This document shows positions 1 through 7,584 of a DNA stretch of 64,000 nucleotides, piece after piece. Position 1 is the stretch's first letter; each line of letters opens with the position of its first letter. The stretch comes from Borrelia turcica IST7. Lineage in GTDB: Bacteria; Spirochaetota; Spirochaetia; Borreliales; Borreliaceae. The DNA lies in NCBI RefSeq assembly GCF_003606285.1, contig NZ_CP028884.1, positions 682,001 through 746,000 of the forward strand, read 5' to 3'. Both the position numbers and the translations under genes were made by a program. Under the pieces are notes generated by a model, which was not told where the DNA came from, did no database searches, and worked only from the letters and a program-made list of their open reading frames with translations.

Positions 1-509
1 ATTTCTTTGCGTTTAATTTTAAAATAGTTAATCCTTTCAAGTAGTTTTTTGTTATTACCATTTCCTAGTTGAAAGTGTTTTTGTATTTTTTCTCTTATTT
101 TCCTAGATTGACTTCCTGTAAGTCCAAGTTCTATTAAATCATATAAGGTTAAATCTTCTTTAAGTGTTTCATTAGAAAAAGTAGCTACCTTTGTCAGTAC
201 TTTTGTTATTTCAAGCATAGAGGATTCTTCAACTTCTTTATTTTTACTTTCAAGATGTGCATGCTTAATATTGTCTTTATTTAAATGTTTTGTTCTTTTA
301 AGTATTTGTTTTCTAATTAAATCTCCAGCCTTATCGCTGTCAGTGAAAATAATTATTCCATTTGTTTCTATTGCTCGCTTTAGCATGTTGATAGTATCTG
401 ATTTAAGATAGAGCCCACCAGTTTCAACTACAGTACACTTAAATAGTCCTTTTATTCTCTTAGCATCATCTTTTCCCTCAACTACAATTATTTCTTTTAT
501 TATTTTCAG
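1..509 (-). CDS. rnmV: Ribonuclease M5 (Toprim domain), partial, non-AUG start
   Basis: This is the N-terminal ~169 residues of a minus-strand gene that runs off the left window edge, open throughout. The N-terminus reads KIIKEIIVVEGKDD, the Toprim acid motif of RNase M5, followed by IIIFTDSDKAG (second Toprim motif, DxD) and a C-terminal LYDLIELGLTG segment, which is typical of RNase M5. The family matures the 5' end of 5S rRNA precursors. There is no in-frame ATG, GTG or TTG between the stop of the upstream aminopeptidase gene (TAA, 515-513) and the Toprim motif. The only likely starts are CTG (509-507) or ATT (512-510). CTG gives MKIIKEII, matching the usual family N-terminus, with a weak GGAA about 8 bases upstream. 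The gene follows the aminopeptidase stop directly and in the same frame, so it is almost certainly translationally coupled. Confidence 0.85.
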   Translation of the reverse strand, partial: MKIIKEIIVVEGKDDAKRIKGLFKCTVVETGGLYLKSDTINMLKRAIETNGIIIFTDSDKAGDLIRKQILKRTKHLNKDNIKHAHLESKNKEVEESSMLEITKVLTKVATFSNETLKEDLTLYDLIELGLTGSQSRKIREKIQKHFQLGNGNNKKLLERINYFKIKRKE

Positions 510-512
510 AAT

Positions 513-1781
513 TTAATTCCAATTTTCAAAAAATGCTCTGATTAATTTGATTGCCTCTATGTGGTCTGATATTGCAATTGTTTCTCTTAAAGAGTGCATT
601 GCCCACATTGGAGTTCCAATATCTATGGTTTCAATACCTGTTTGGGCGTTTGCAATAGGGCCAATTGTAGTTCCAGCATTAACATTTGCTTTTAATATTA
701 TTTCTTGAACTTTAATATTATTTTTCATAGCTAATGATTTAAGTTTTGCACATCCATTTGCTGTTGTTGCATATTTAAAATTAGCATTGCTTTTAATAGT
801 TACACCTTTTCCTAACCTTACTGCATATTTTGGGTCATGTTTGTCTTTATATCCTGGATGAATTCCATGTGCACCATCCATTGAAATGTGGAATGATTTG
901 TTTAATTTAATCAAGTGTTCTTCTCTTCCCAAATTTAAAGCATAATCAATTCTTTCTAGTACTTCTGTTAATAGTTGTGAATCAGCTCCTCTTGAAGTTA
1001 AAGATCCAATCTCTTCATTATCGAAAAACACAGCTACTTTATTTTGATTGTTGTGTGTATGAACGAATGCATTCATGATAGCATGACATCCAGATTTATT
1101 GTCAAGATTTTTTGATGCTAAAAATTCACCCTCGCTACCTATGATTTTAGAAGCCTCAGATGCTGTGAAGATTAAATCGCAAGACAAGAAATCTTTTTCC
1201 AATATATTGAGTTTGTCCAGAATTATTTCTTTAATACTTTTTTTAAGACTTGTAATAATTACAATGTTTTCATGGGTGTCATATGCAAATCCTTCATTAG
1301 TTTTTCGGTTTAAGTGAATTGCAACATTTGGAATAATCCCAATGTTTTCGATTGTTATAAGTTCGGAATTAATCAGTCCATCTTTATTAAAGTATACAAT
1401 TCCTGCCAAGGTTAAATCTCTGTCAGTCCAAGTTGAAATAATAGGACCTCCATAAACTTCGATGTGATTTGAAAATACATTGCCTTTGTTCTCTATAGAT
1501 TCTATTTTAAGTTTTAATCCAGGACTATCAGAGTGTGCTCCTGCTATTAAGAATGGTTCGTGTATTTTATCGGTGTTAATACTAAACGCAATAAGAGTTG
1601 TGCCTTCTTTTTTGATGTAGTAATAGCCTGTTTCTAATTTCCATTTATCATCAAGTCTTAATTCCCGAGCGTTAAGGTAATGTACTAATTTTTGCTCAAT
1701 GTAGTTTACTAAATGATAAGGAGTTAAGCTTTTATCTAATAAGTTCTGAAAATATGATATATCTAGGGTTTGGTCATTCAT
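513..1781 (-). CDS. M18 family aminopeptidase
   Basis: This is a 422-residue cytosolic zinc metallo-aminopeptidase of the M18 (aspartyl aminopeptidase / yeast aminopeptidase I) family, which removes N-terminal residues from peptides. Visible motifs are AGAHSDSPGLKLK (first metal ligands His and Asp, around residue 80), FFDNEEIGS (catalytic and metal-binding Glu pair, around residue 250), SMDGAHGIHP (around residue 300) and NAGTTIGPI near the C-terminus. Length is normal for the family. The ATG at 1781 is followed directly by MNDQTLDIS. It is first in a probable two-gene unit with the RNase M5 gene, which begins immediately after its stop codon. In an amino-acid auxotroph it probably recycles peptides; that role is inferred. 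Confidence 0.93.
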   Translation of the reverse strand: MNDQTLDISYFQNLLDKSLTPYHLVNYIEQKLVHYLNARELRLDDKWKLETGYYYIKKEGTTLIAFSINTDKIHEPFLIAGAHSDSPGLKLKIESIENKGNVFSNHIEVYGGPIISTWTDRDLTLAGIVYFNKDGLINSELITIENIGIIPNVAIHLNRKTNEGFAYDTHENIVIITSLKKSIKEIILDKLNILEKDFLSCDLIFTASEASKIIGSEGEFLASKNLDNKSGCHAIMNAFVHTHNNQNKVAVFFDNEEIGSLTSRGADSQLLTEVLERIDYALNLGREEHLIKLNKSFHISMDGAHGIHPGYKDKHDPKYAVRLGKGVTIKSNANFKYATTANGCAKLKSLAMKNNIKVQEIILKANVNAGTTIGPIANAQTGIETIDIGTPMWAMHSLRETIAISDHIEAIKLIRAFFENWN

Positions 1782-1836
1782 TATTAGTTTTCTCCTATTG
1801 TTTTTGGTTTTATTGTTTTTATAACTTATATATTAT

Positions 1837-1842
1837 TATAAT
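1837..1842 (+). promoter_or_regulatory. Probable -10 box for the lipoprotein gene at 1877
   Basis: A consensus TATAAT lies 35 bases before the ATG, with a good AAGGAG ribosome-binding site at 1866-1871. No clear -35 is visible. The 95-base gap to the divergent aminopeptidase gene must hold promoters for both directions. Confidence 0.45.
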
Positions 1843-1876
1843 AGTTGATATGTGTATATATCATTAAGGAGATTAG

Positions 1877-2602
1877 ATGAAGAATTTTTGTAAATTGTTG
1901 TTCATGTCTTTAATATTTATTGCTTGTACTGCAAGTACAACAGTTGATTTAAGGGACAATATGAGCGGAACAATTTCAGTGATATTTAATGTTAAACCGG
2001 AATTTGAAAGAATAAGGAAAGAACTTGTAGCTACTCTTGGAGGCGAAGAAGTGGCTAAGATGCCTCTTTTCCCTGTAGATGAGATAAGGAAATATTTTAA
2101 AGAAATAGGACAAGAATCTGGTCTAAAACTTTTAGAGATTAAGGAAAAAGGGGACTCTCTTAAACTTGTTATTGCATTTGATAATTTGGGTGAAATTTTT
2201 AAAGATTATTTAGAAAAAGAAAAAATGCCAATGTTAAGCGTAGAGAACAAAGATGGCAAAAATATTATTGATATTGATATTAATATAAAAAATGTTACAA
2301 AGATTGTTAATGAGAATAAAGAATCTATAAACGATGCTCTTGCAGCGCTGTTACCCTCAGAAGAGGTTCCAATGACTGGAAAAGAATATAAAGATGTTTT
2401 AGTTTATTTTTTATCAGATTTTACTAGTAAGGCAAGTGAGCTTATTGATAATTCTAATATTAGAGTTAAGATTAAGACTTCAAGAAAAATTCAGGAACAA
2501 TTTGGATTTAAGCAAATTAATTTAAATACTCTGGAATTTGAGTTAGATATGATTAAGGGGTTAAGCCTAGAGAATCCAATAAGATTGAGATTGGTTTATT
2601 AA
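1877..2602 (+). CDS. Putative lipoprotein of unknown function
   Basis: This 241-residue protein has a typical spirochaetal lipoprotein signal: MKNFCKLLF, a hydrophobic stretch, then the lipobox FIAC with the lipidated Cys at residue 17. The mature part is rich in Lys, Glu and Ile and has no motif I recognise. It probably forms a mixed alpha/beta soluble domain anchored to a membrane. It stands alone, divergent from the aminopeptidase and convergent with fruA, and ends at a strong palindromic terminator. Function unknown. Confidence 0.85.
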   Translation: MKNFCKLLFMSLIFIACTASTTVDLRDNMSGTISVIFNVKPEFERIRKELVATLGGEEVAKMPLFPVDEIRKYFKEIGQESGLKLLEIKEKGDSLKLVIAFDNLGEIFKDYLEKEKMPMLSVENKDGKNIIDIDINIKNVTKIVNENKESINDALAALLPSEEVPMTGKEYKDVLVYFLSDFTSKASELIDNSNIRVKIKTSRKIQEQFGFKQINLNTLEFELDMIKGLSLENPIRLRLVY

Positions 2603-2619
2603 TGTTAACTTATATTGAG

Positions 2620-2651
2620 AAAAGAGATAGGAATTAATTCCTATCTCTTTT
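2620..2651. terminator. Bidirectional terminator between the lipoprotein gene and fruA
   Basis: This is a perfect 32-base palindrome: AAAAGAGATAGGAATT followed by its exact reverse complement, with A-runs and T-runs at the ends. It can work as an intrinsic terminator on both strands. The last codons and stop of fruA (TAA at 2636-2634) lie inside it. Confidence 0.85.
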
Positions 2652-4481
2652 TATAAATCCTAGGGTTATGGCTGTTACTACACTTCCTATTAAGATTGAT
2701 ATAATCCACATTAAGGGGTTAGTGACTATTGGAAGAATAAAGATACCGCCATGTGGAGCCATAAGTTTTACTTCAAATAGTGCAGATAAGAATCCTCCTA
2801 TGGAAGAGCCCAGTATACAGGCAGGTATTACTTTTAAAGGGTCTGCTGCTACTAGGGGAATTACTCCTTCTGTAATAAAACATGCACCTAGGAAATAGCA
2901 AACTTTACCAGTTTCTTTCTCTTCTTTTGAGAATTTATTACTGAAAATGCTTGTTGCAAGTGCGACTCCGAGTGGAGGTATCATTCCGCCTGCCATTACG
3001 CTTGCATGGGGAATATAATTGTTTGCGGTTATCATTGCAATTCCAAATGCATATGCTGCTTTGTTTACAGGTCCACCCATGTCTACTGCCATCATTCCAC
3101 CTAGCAATGCACCAAGTAGTGCCATATTTGTGCCACTAAGTGTGTTTAGCATATTTGTTATTGATATATTAATAAATGAAATTGGTGCTAGTAATAGATA
3201 TACTAAAAATCCTGATATGAGAACTGAGAAAAAAGGGTAAATTAAAACAGGGTTTATTCCACTTAAAGTTTGAGGTATGGTTTTACGGCTTATTGATTTT
3301 ACACCTAAAGTTATGTATCCTGCAATAAATCCTGCTAATATTCCACCTAAGAAACCAGCATTTCCTTTACTCATCATGAGTCCTGTAATCATTCCGGGCG
3401 CAAGTCCAGGACGCTCTGCTATGCTGAATGAAATGTAACCAGCAAGTATTGGAATCATTAAGAAGAAGGCATTATTACCTCCAATTTGCATTAAAATGTC
3501 TGCTATTTTATTGTAGGTTGGATCATTTGGATCAAATGCTTTAATTCCAAACATGAATGATATTGCAATTATTATTCCTCCTGAGACTACAAATGGAAGC
3601 ATAAAAGAGACACCGTTCATTAAATGTTTATAAGCTCCGCCTGTTTTTGTGGACTGCTCGTTTTCTACCTTTACAGTTTTGTTTTTGTAAATTTGTGCTT
3701 TGTTTTCAAGAATATTTTGAATAAGCTCTTTTGCTTTGTGTATGCCATCTTTTACACCAACTTCAATTAATGGTTTTCCATTAAACCTTTCCTTCTGGAC
3801 AGTTTTTCCAGATGCAATGATTATACCTTTTGCTCTTCTTATTTCATCTTCTGTTATTAGATTCTCAATGCCACTAGAGCCATTAGTTTCTACTTTTATC
3901 TCTACATTTAGTTCAGCAGCAGCGCGCCTTAGGCTATCGGCTGCCATGTATGTATGCGCAATTCCTACAGGACAAGCTGTTACGGCTAAGATAAAATTCG
4001 TAGAATTAGATTTATTGGTTATTTCATCTGTGTTACTATTTAAAATAATTTCTAAAAACCTATCTGTATCATTTGTGTTCATAATTTCTTCTCTTAAGGT
4101 TTCGTTGTTGAATATGTTATTAAGGGAAGATATTACTTTAATATGGGTATTTCCTGTAATCTCTTCGGGAACAGCCATCATAAAGAATAATTTTGAGAGT
4201 TTTGCATCAGAAGCATTAAAATCAAATCCATCGCCCGTAACTCTCAGTATAGCTATTCCGTGTTTATTAACGAAATTTCCCTTTGCATGTGGCATTGCAA
4301 TGTGTTCTTCAAGTCCCGTTCCATTTGTTTCTTCTCTGATTTTTATACTGTTTACAAAAGTCTCTTTATCTTTTAGATATCCGTTTTCATTAAGCATGGT
4401 TGCCATTTTTTCAATTACATCGTCTTTGCTTTTAGCTTCGTAGTTCAATAATATTAGGTTTTTAGAGAATAAATGTTTCAT
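2634..4481 (-). CDS. fruA: PTS fructose-type transporter, fused IIA-IIB-IIC
   Basis: This 615-residue phosphotransferase permease phosphorylates and imports fructose (or a related hexose), normally giving fructose 1-phosphate. Domains in order: IIA (residues 1-150, phospho-His65 in AMPHAKG), IIB (about 160-260, phospho-Cys170 in TACPVGIAHTYMAAD), then a membrane IIC domain (about 285-610) with many hydrophobic helices and the conserved AERPGLAPG segment. It is divergent from fruK, whose product acts on the likely transport product, so the two form a fructose uptake module. A short inverted repeat between them may be a shared control site. The sugar is inferred from family and neighbour; mannose or another hexose is possible. 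Confidence 0.93.
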   Translation of the reverse strand: MKHLFSKNLILLNYEAKSKDDVIEKMATMLNENGYLKDKETFVNSIKIREETNGTGLEEHIAMPHAKGNFVNKHGIAILRVTGDGFDFNASDAKLSKLFFMMAVPEEITGNTHIKVISSLNNIFNNETLREEIMNTNDTDRFLEIILNSNTDEITNKSNSTNFILAVTACPVGIAHTYMAADSLRRAAAELNVEIKVETNGSSGIENLITEDEIRRAKGIIIASGKTVQKERFNGKPLIEVGVKDGIHKAKELIQNILENKAQIYKNKTVKVENEQSTKTGGAYKHLMNGVSFMLPFVVSGGIIIAISFMFGIKAFDPNDPTYNKIADILMQIGGNNAFFLMIPILAGYISFSIAERPGLAPGMITGLMMSKGNAGFLGGILAGFIAGYITLGVKSISRKTIPQTLSGINPVLIYPFFSVLISGFLVYLLLAPISFINISITNMLNTLSGTNMALLGALLGGMMAVDMGGPVNKAAYAFGIAMITANNYIPHASVMAGGMIPPLGVALATSIFSNKFSKEEKETGKVCYFLGACFITEGVIPLVAADPLKVIPACILGSSIGGFLSALFEVKLMAPHGGIFILPIVTNPLMWIISILIGSVVTAITLGFIKRDRN

Positions 4482-4497
4482 AGAAGACTCCTTACCA

Positions 4498-4532
4498 TAG
4501 ATAGTATATAATACATAAATATGAACTATCTA
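4498..4532. promoter_or_regulatory. Divergent fruA/fruK control region with inverted repeat
   Basis: Perfect 8-base arms TAGATAGT (4498-4505) and ACTATCTA (4525-4532) flank a 19-base AT-rich spacer. The spacer contains a TATAAT on the plus strand (4507-4512). The layout fits an operator over promoter elements for the two divergent fru genes. No regulator gene is adjacent. Confidence 0.4.
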
Positions 4533-4570
4533 ATTATTTAATAATTTTATTTATTTATGAGGAGGCTGGA

Positions 4571-5491
4571 TTGATATATACTCTAACTCTTAATCCTGCT
4601 GTTGATTATAAAATAGTTGTGGATGGATTTCAGAAAGGATGTCTTAATCATGCTCTTATGAGTAACTTTTTTGCTGGTGGGAAGGGTATAAATGTAAGCA
4701 GTGTGCTTAAGAATTTTGATACAGAAAGCATAGCTTTTGGATTTGTGGGTGGTTTTACTGGTGATTATATAGAACATTCTCTTGATTTGAGAGAGATAAA
4801 GCATGACTTTGTGAGGATAGCAGAGCATACTAGAATAAATATTAAAATGATGTCTAGGGGCGAGGAGACAGAGATTAATGGAAATTCGCCTGTAATACTT
4901 GAGAGTGATTTTCAACTTTTGATTACAAAATTAAAGCAATTGGAAAATGATATATTAATAATGTCTGGTAGCATACCAAGCTCACTTGGTCGGGCATACA
5001 ACGAATTAGGTAAGCATGTTTCTGGTAAGGTTCAGTTAATTGCTGATACTAGTGGTTTGGCTTTGCAGGAAATTATAGAACTTAAACCTTTTTTAATAAA
5101 GCCAAATATTAAGGAACTTGAGGAGCTTTTAGGTATCAAGTTAAGTTCTGTTGAGGATATAATTAGGGTTGCACATAAATTAATAGACAAAGGTGTTCAA
5201 AACATTATAGTGTCAATGGGAGGGGATGGAGCTGTTTTTGTAGGAACACGAGACGCTTGTGTGGCTACTGTTCCAAAAATTGATTCACTTAGCACTATTG
5301 GGGCAGGAGATTCTGTTGTTGCTGGATTTGTGTATGCTTATTGCAATGGGAATTCTTTTCATGATTCTTTTAAATTTGGGGTTGCATCAGGTACTGCAAC
5401 AGCACTAAGGGGACAACTTTGTAATCTTGATGATGTTAAGGGTATGCTTGATAGAGTAAAACTTGAACAGATTTCTTTAGACTTAAGTTAA
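4571..5491 (+). CDS. fruK: 1-phosphofructokinase (PfkB/ribokinase family)
   Basis: This 306-residue cytosolic sugar kinase converts fructose 1-phosphate to fructose 1,6-bisphosphate with ATP. Family signatures are present: N-terminal MIYTLTLNPAVDYKI, the substrate-binding GGKGINVSSVL (around residue 37) and the C-terminal PfkB motif TIGAGDSVVAGF with the catalytic Asp (around residue 245). The start is TTG with GGAGG (4561-4565) five bases upstream. Divergent fruA supports fructose 1-phosphate as substrate; tagatose 6-phosphate kinase is the main alternative in this family. Confidence 0.92.
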   Translation: MIYTLTLNPAVDYKIVVDGFQKGCLNHALMSNFFAGGKGINVSSVLKNFDTESIAFGFVGGFTGDYIEHSLDLREIKHDFVRIAEHTRINIKMMSRGEETEINGNSPVILESDFQLLITKLKQLENDILIMSGSIPSSLGRAYNELGKHVSGKVQLIADTSGLALQEIIELKPFLIKPNIKELEELLGIKLSSVEDIIRVAHKLIDKGVQNIIVSMGGDGAVFVGTRDACVATVPKIDSLSTIGAGDSVVAGFVYAYCNGNSFHDSFKFGVASGTATALRGQLCNLDDVKGMLDRVKLEQISLDLS

Positions 5492-5620
5492 ATATTTCTG
5501 GTGTAATAGGGACACTATAGAAGTTGTAATCTGGTGATCATGCTTTTGCTATTTCTTTTTACTGAAAATCTACATAGAGTTCTAATTTAAGAGAAAACAA
5601 ATAGTATGTTCTTCAAATAT

Positions 5621-5694
5621 CGGGAGCGACGGGTCTCGAACCCGCGACCTCCTGCGTGACAGGCAGGCGTTCTAACCATCTGAACTACACCCCC
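5621..5694 (-). tRNA. trnD: tRNA-Asp (GTC)
   Basis: Read on the minus strand, a 74-base cloverleaf starts GGGGGTG at 5694. It has a D-arm AGTTCAGATGG, an anticodon loop with GTC at 5660-5658, a T-arm GGGTTCGAGACCC, and an acceptor 3' strand CGCTCCC plus discriminator G. The 3' CCA is not encoded. It lies in the 250-base gap between fruK and recD. The rest of that gap (5492-5620 and 5695-5741) shows no other feature. Confidence 0.96.
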
Positions 5695-5741
5695 AAACAC
5701 AATACTTTAAAAGTATATTGTTTTTACTTTTCTTTGTCAAT

Positions 5742-7568
5742 TTATTTTAATGCATTTATGTATTCCCTTATTTTTGAATCTCTATCTACTGTTTTTCGAC
5801 TAACATTTTTAATGATATCTTCGCTTGATATTATTTCTATACTTTCCTTGGCTCTTGTTATTGCGGTGTAGAGTAGTTCTTTTGTTAAAAATGGATGGTC
5901 TTCTATTATGATTATTACATTTTCATATTCAGAGCCTTGGCTTTTATGTATTGTTGTAGCAAAACTAAGTTCATATTTATTTAGTAAATTAAAATTTATC
6001 TTTTTATATTTTTCGTTTTCTCTTTTAAATAAAGCGTAAATTTTGGAATTTTCTTTAAAAAGAACACCCCTCTCTCCATTAAATAGATCATTTTTATAGT
6101 CATTTTGAGTAATAAGAATGATTTGTCCAATTAAATTACCTTGAATTTTTTTTAAATGCATTTTTATGCTTTCATTTATTCTTTTTGATCCTACTTTACC
6201 AAAGTTTCTTGAGCATAGAATGATTTTGCTAAGTAGAAAATTAAGAGTAGATTCTATTTTTTCATCTGTTAGTAATTTAAGATTAAAATTAAAGGTATTT
6301 TTGTATAGATTTTTTGTGTAATTGAGTAATTCATTTTCTATGTTTATTTTGTTTATTTCCTTTAAAATTATGCTTTTACTATTATTAATTTGACTCAAAA
6401 TCAAATCTTCATTTTCTTTGTATATTGCTTCTGCTAGTAAGTTGATTTCATTATTGCTTCTGAAATTTTTTTTAAGTATTTCTACATTTTCATTACTTAT
6501 GTCTTTTATTCTAACAAGACTCGCATATACATTGCCTTCGGATATTGATGGAAGCTGATTTTGATCCCCTGTTATTATAAGTTTTGTGTTTATGTTTACT
6601 GCCTTTAGTAATTTTAAAAAAATGTTTGCATCTATCATAGATGTTTCGTCAATTATGATTATGTCGAATTCTAGAGGATTTTCTTCGTTGTATTTGTCAT
6701 CTTTATTGATAAATGAAATTTTTAATAGTTTTTGTATCGTACCATATTCTGTTTCAAGATTTTTAAATGTTTCTTTTAAACTTGATTTTAGCTTTTGACT
6801 TGCTTTACCTGTTGGTGCTATGAGAGCTACTTTTTGCTTAGCGTTTAAATTCATGTCAATTGCTTTTAGAATATAATTGATAGTTGTTGTTTTTCCTGTA
6901 CCAGGACCGCCACTGAGTATAAAAAAGTTACTTTTTAAAGATTTTTCAATTGAGCTTACTTGTTCTTCACTTAAGCCTTTAGTATTTAAATTGGTCATGA
7001 TATTTTGTATTGTCTCTTCGCTAATTTTACTTTTGCTATTTTTAAGTCTTAGATCTATTTTTTTAATTAATTCTTCTTCTTCTCTAAAATTTTTTTGAGT
7101 GTAGATATGAATATTATTTTCTATTATTAAGGGAGTTGTGATTTTTTCATATGGATTAAAATTTCTTATTATATTTTTTTGTTTTAAATGTAATATCATT
7201 TCGTTGATTTTGGTTATTCTTGTAAATTCTTTAAGTTCTTCTAGTATTTTTATTGATTTTTTATAAAATTTGTCATCTTCGTCTAATTCAAAGTAGGCAC
7301 TCTCTATTGTGTTTTTAATATTGTCTATTAGTAAATTGATATTAGCTCGCAGGTGGCCTTTAGAGAGGTAGTTGAATAAAAATATTAAAAATATAGTAAG
7401 CTCTTCCTGCCTTTCATCTTGGATTTTGCCTATAAGTAGATGTGATTTGTAATAATTTTCTATATTTATATTTAATATTTCAATTTGTTCATAAATTTTG
7501 AGTTCGGGATTTAAATAATTTCTCTTATTATCTTTTAAGAATTCTTTTAAGACTAAATAATTTCTCAT
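5742..7568 (-). CDS. recD: Exodeoxyribonuclease V alpha subunit (RecD helicase)
   Basis: This 608-residue superfamily 1B 5'-3' helicase subunit of RecBCD unwinds double-strand DNA ends for recombinational repair. Walker A is SGGPGTGKTTT (around residue 219), Walker B IIIDETSMID (around 305), followed by TGDQNQLPSI, and a C-terminal ATTIHKSQGSEYENV (motif V region) and YTAITRAKESIEI (motif VI). It is the last gene of the minus-strand recC-recB-recD run, 16 bases after recB, ending 47 bases before the tRNA-Asp gene. Length matches the family. Confidence 0.95.
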   Translation of the reverse strand: MRNYLVLKEFLKDNKRNYLNPELKIYEQIEILNINIENYYKSHLLIGKIQDERQEELTIFLIFLFNYLSKGHLRANINLLIDNIKNTIESAYFELDEDDKFYKKSIKILEELKEFTRITKINEMILHLKQKNIIRNFNPYEKITTPLIIENNIHIYTQKNFREEEELIKKIDLRLKNSKSKISEETIQNIMTNLNTKGLSEEQVSSIEKSLKSNFFILSGGPGTGKTTTINYILKAIDMNLNAKQKVALIAPTGKASQKLKSSLKETFKNLETEYGTIQKLLKISFINKDDKYNEENPLEFDIIIIDETSMIDANIFLKLLKAVNINTKLIITGDQNQLPSISEGNVYASLVRIKDISNENVEILKKNFRSNNEINLLAEAIYKENEDLILSQINNSKSIILKEINKINIENELLNYTKNLYKNTFNFNLKLLTDEKIESTLNFLLSKIILCSRNFGKVGSKRINESIKMHLKKIQGNLIGQIILITQNDYKNDLFNGERGVLFKENSKIYALFKRENEKYKKINFNLLNKYELSFATTIHKSQGSEYENVIIIIEDHPFLTKELLYTAITRAKESIEIISSEDIIKNVSRKTVDRDSKIREYINALK

Positions 7569-7584
7569 ATTTTCCTTTGAGTCT

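Noticed and set aside
3736-4443. Long plus-strand ORF opposite fruA
   Set aside because: It lies wholly antisense to well-supported fruA IIA/IIB domains, has no ribosome-binding site or recognisable motif, and reflects the low stop frequency of the complementary frame.
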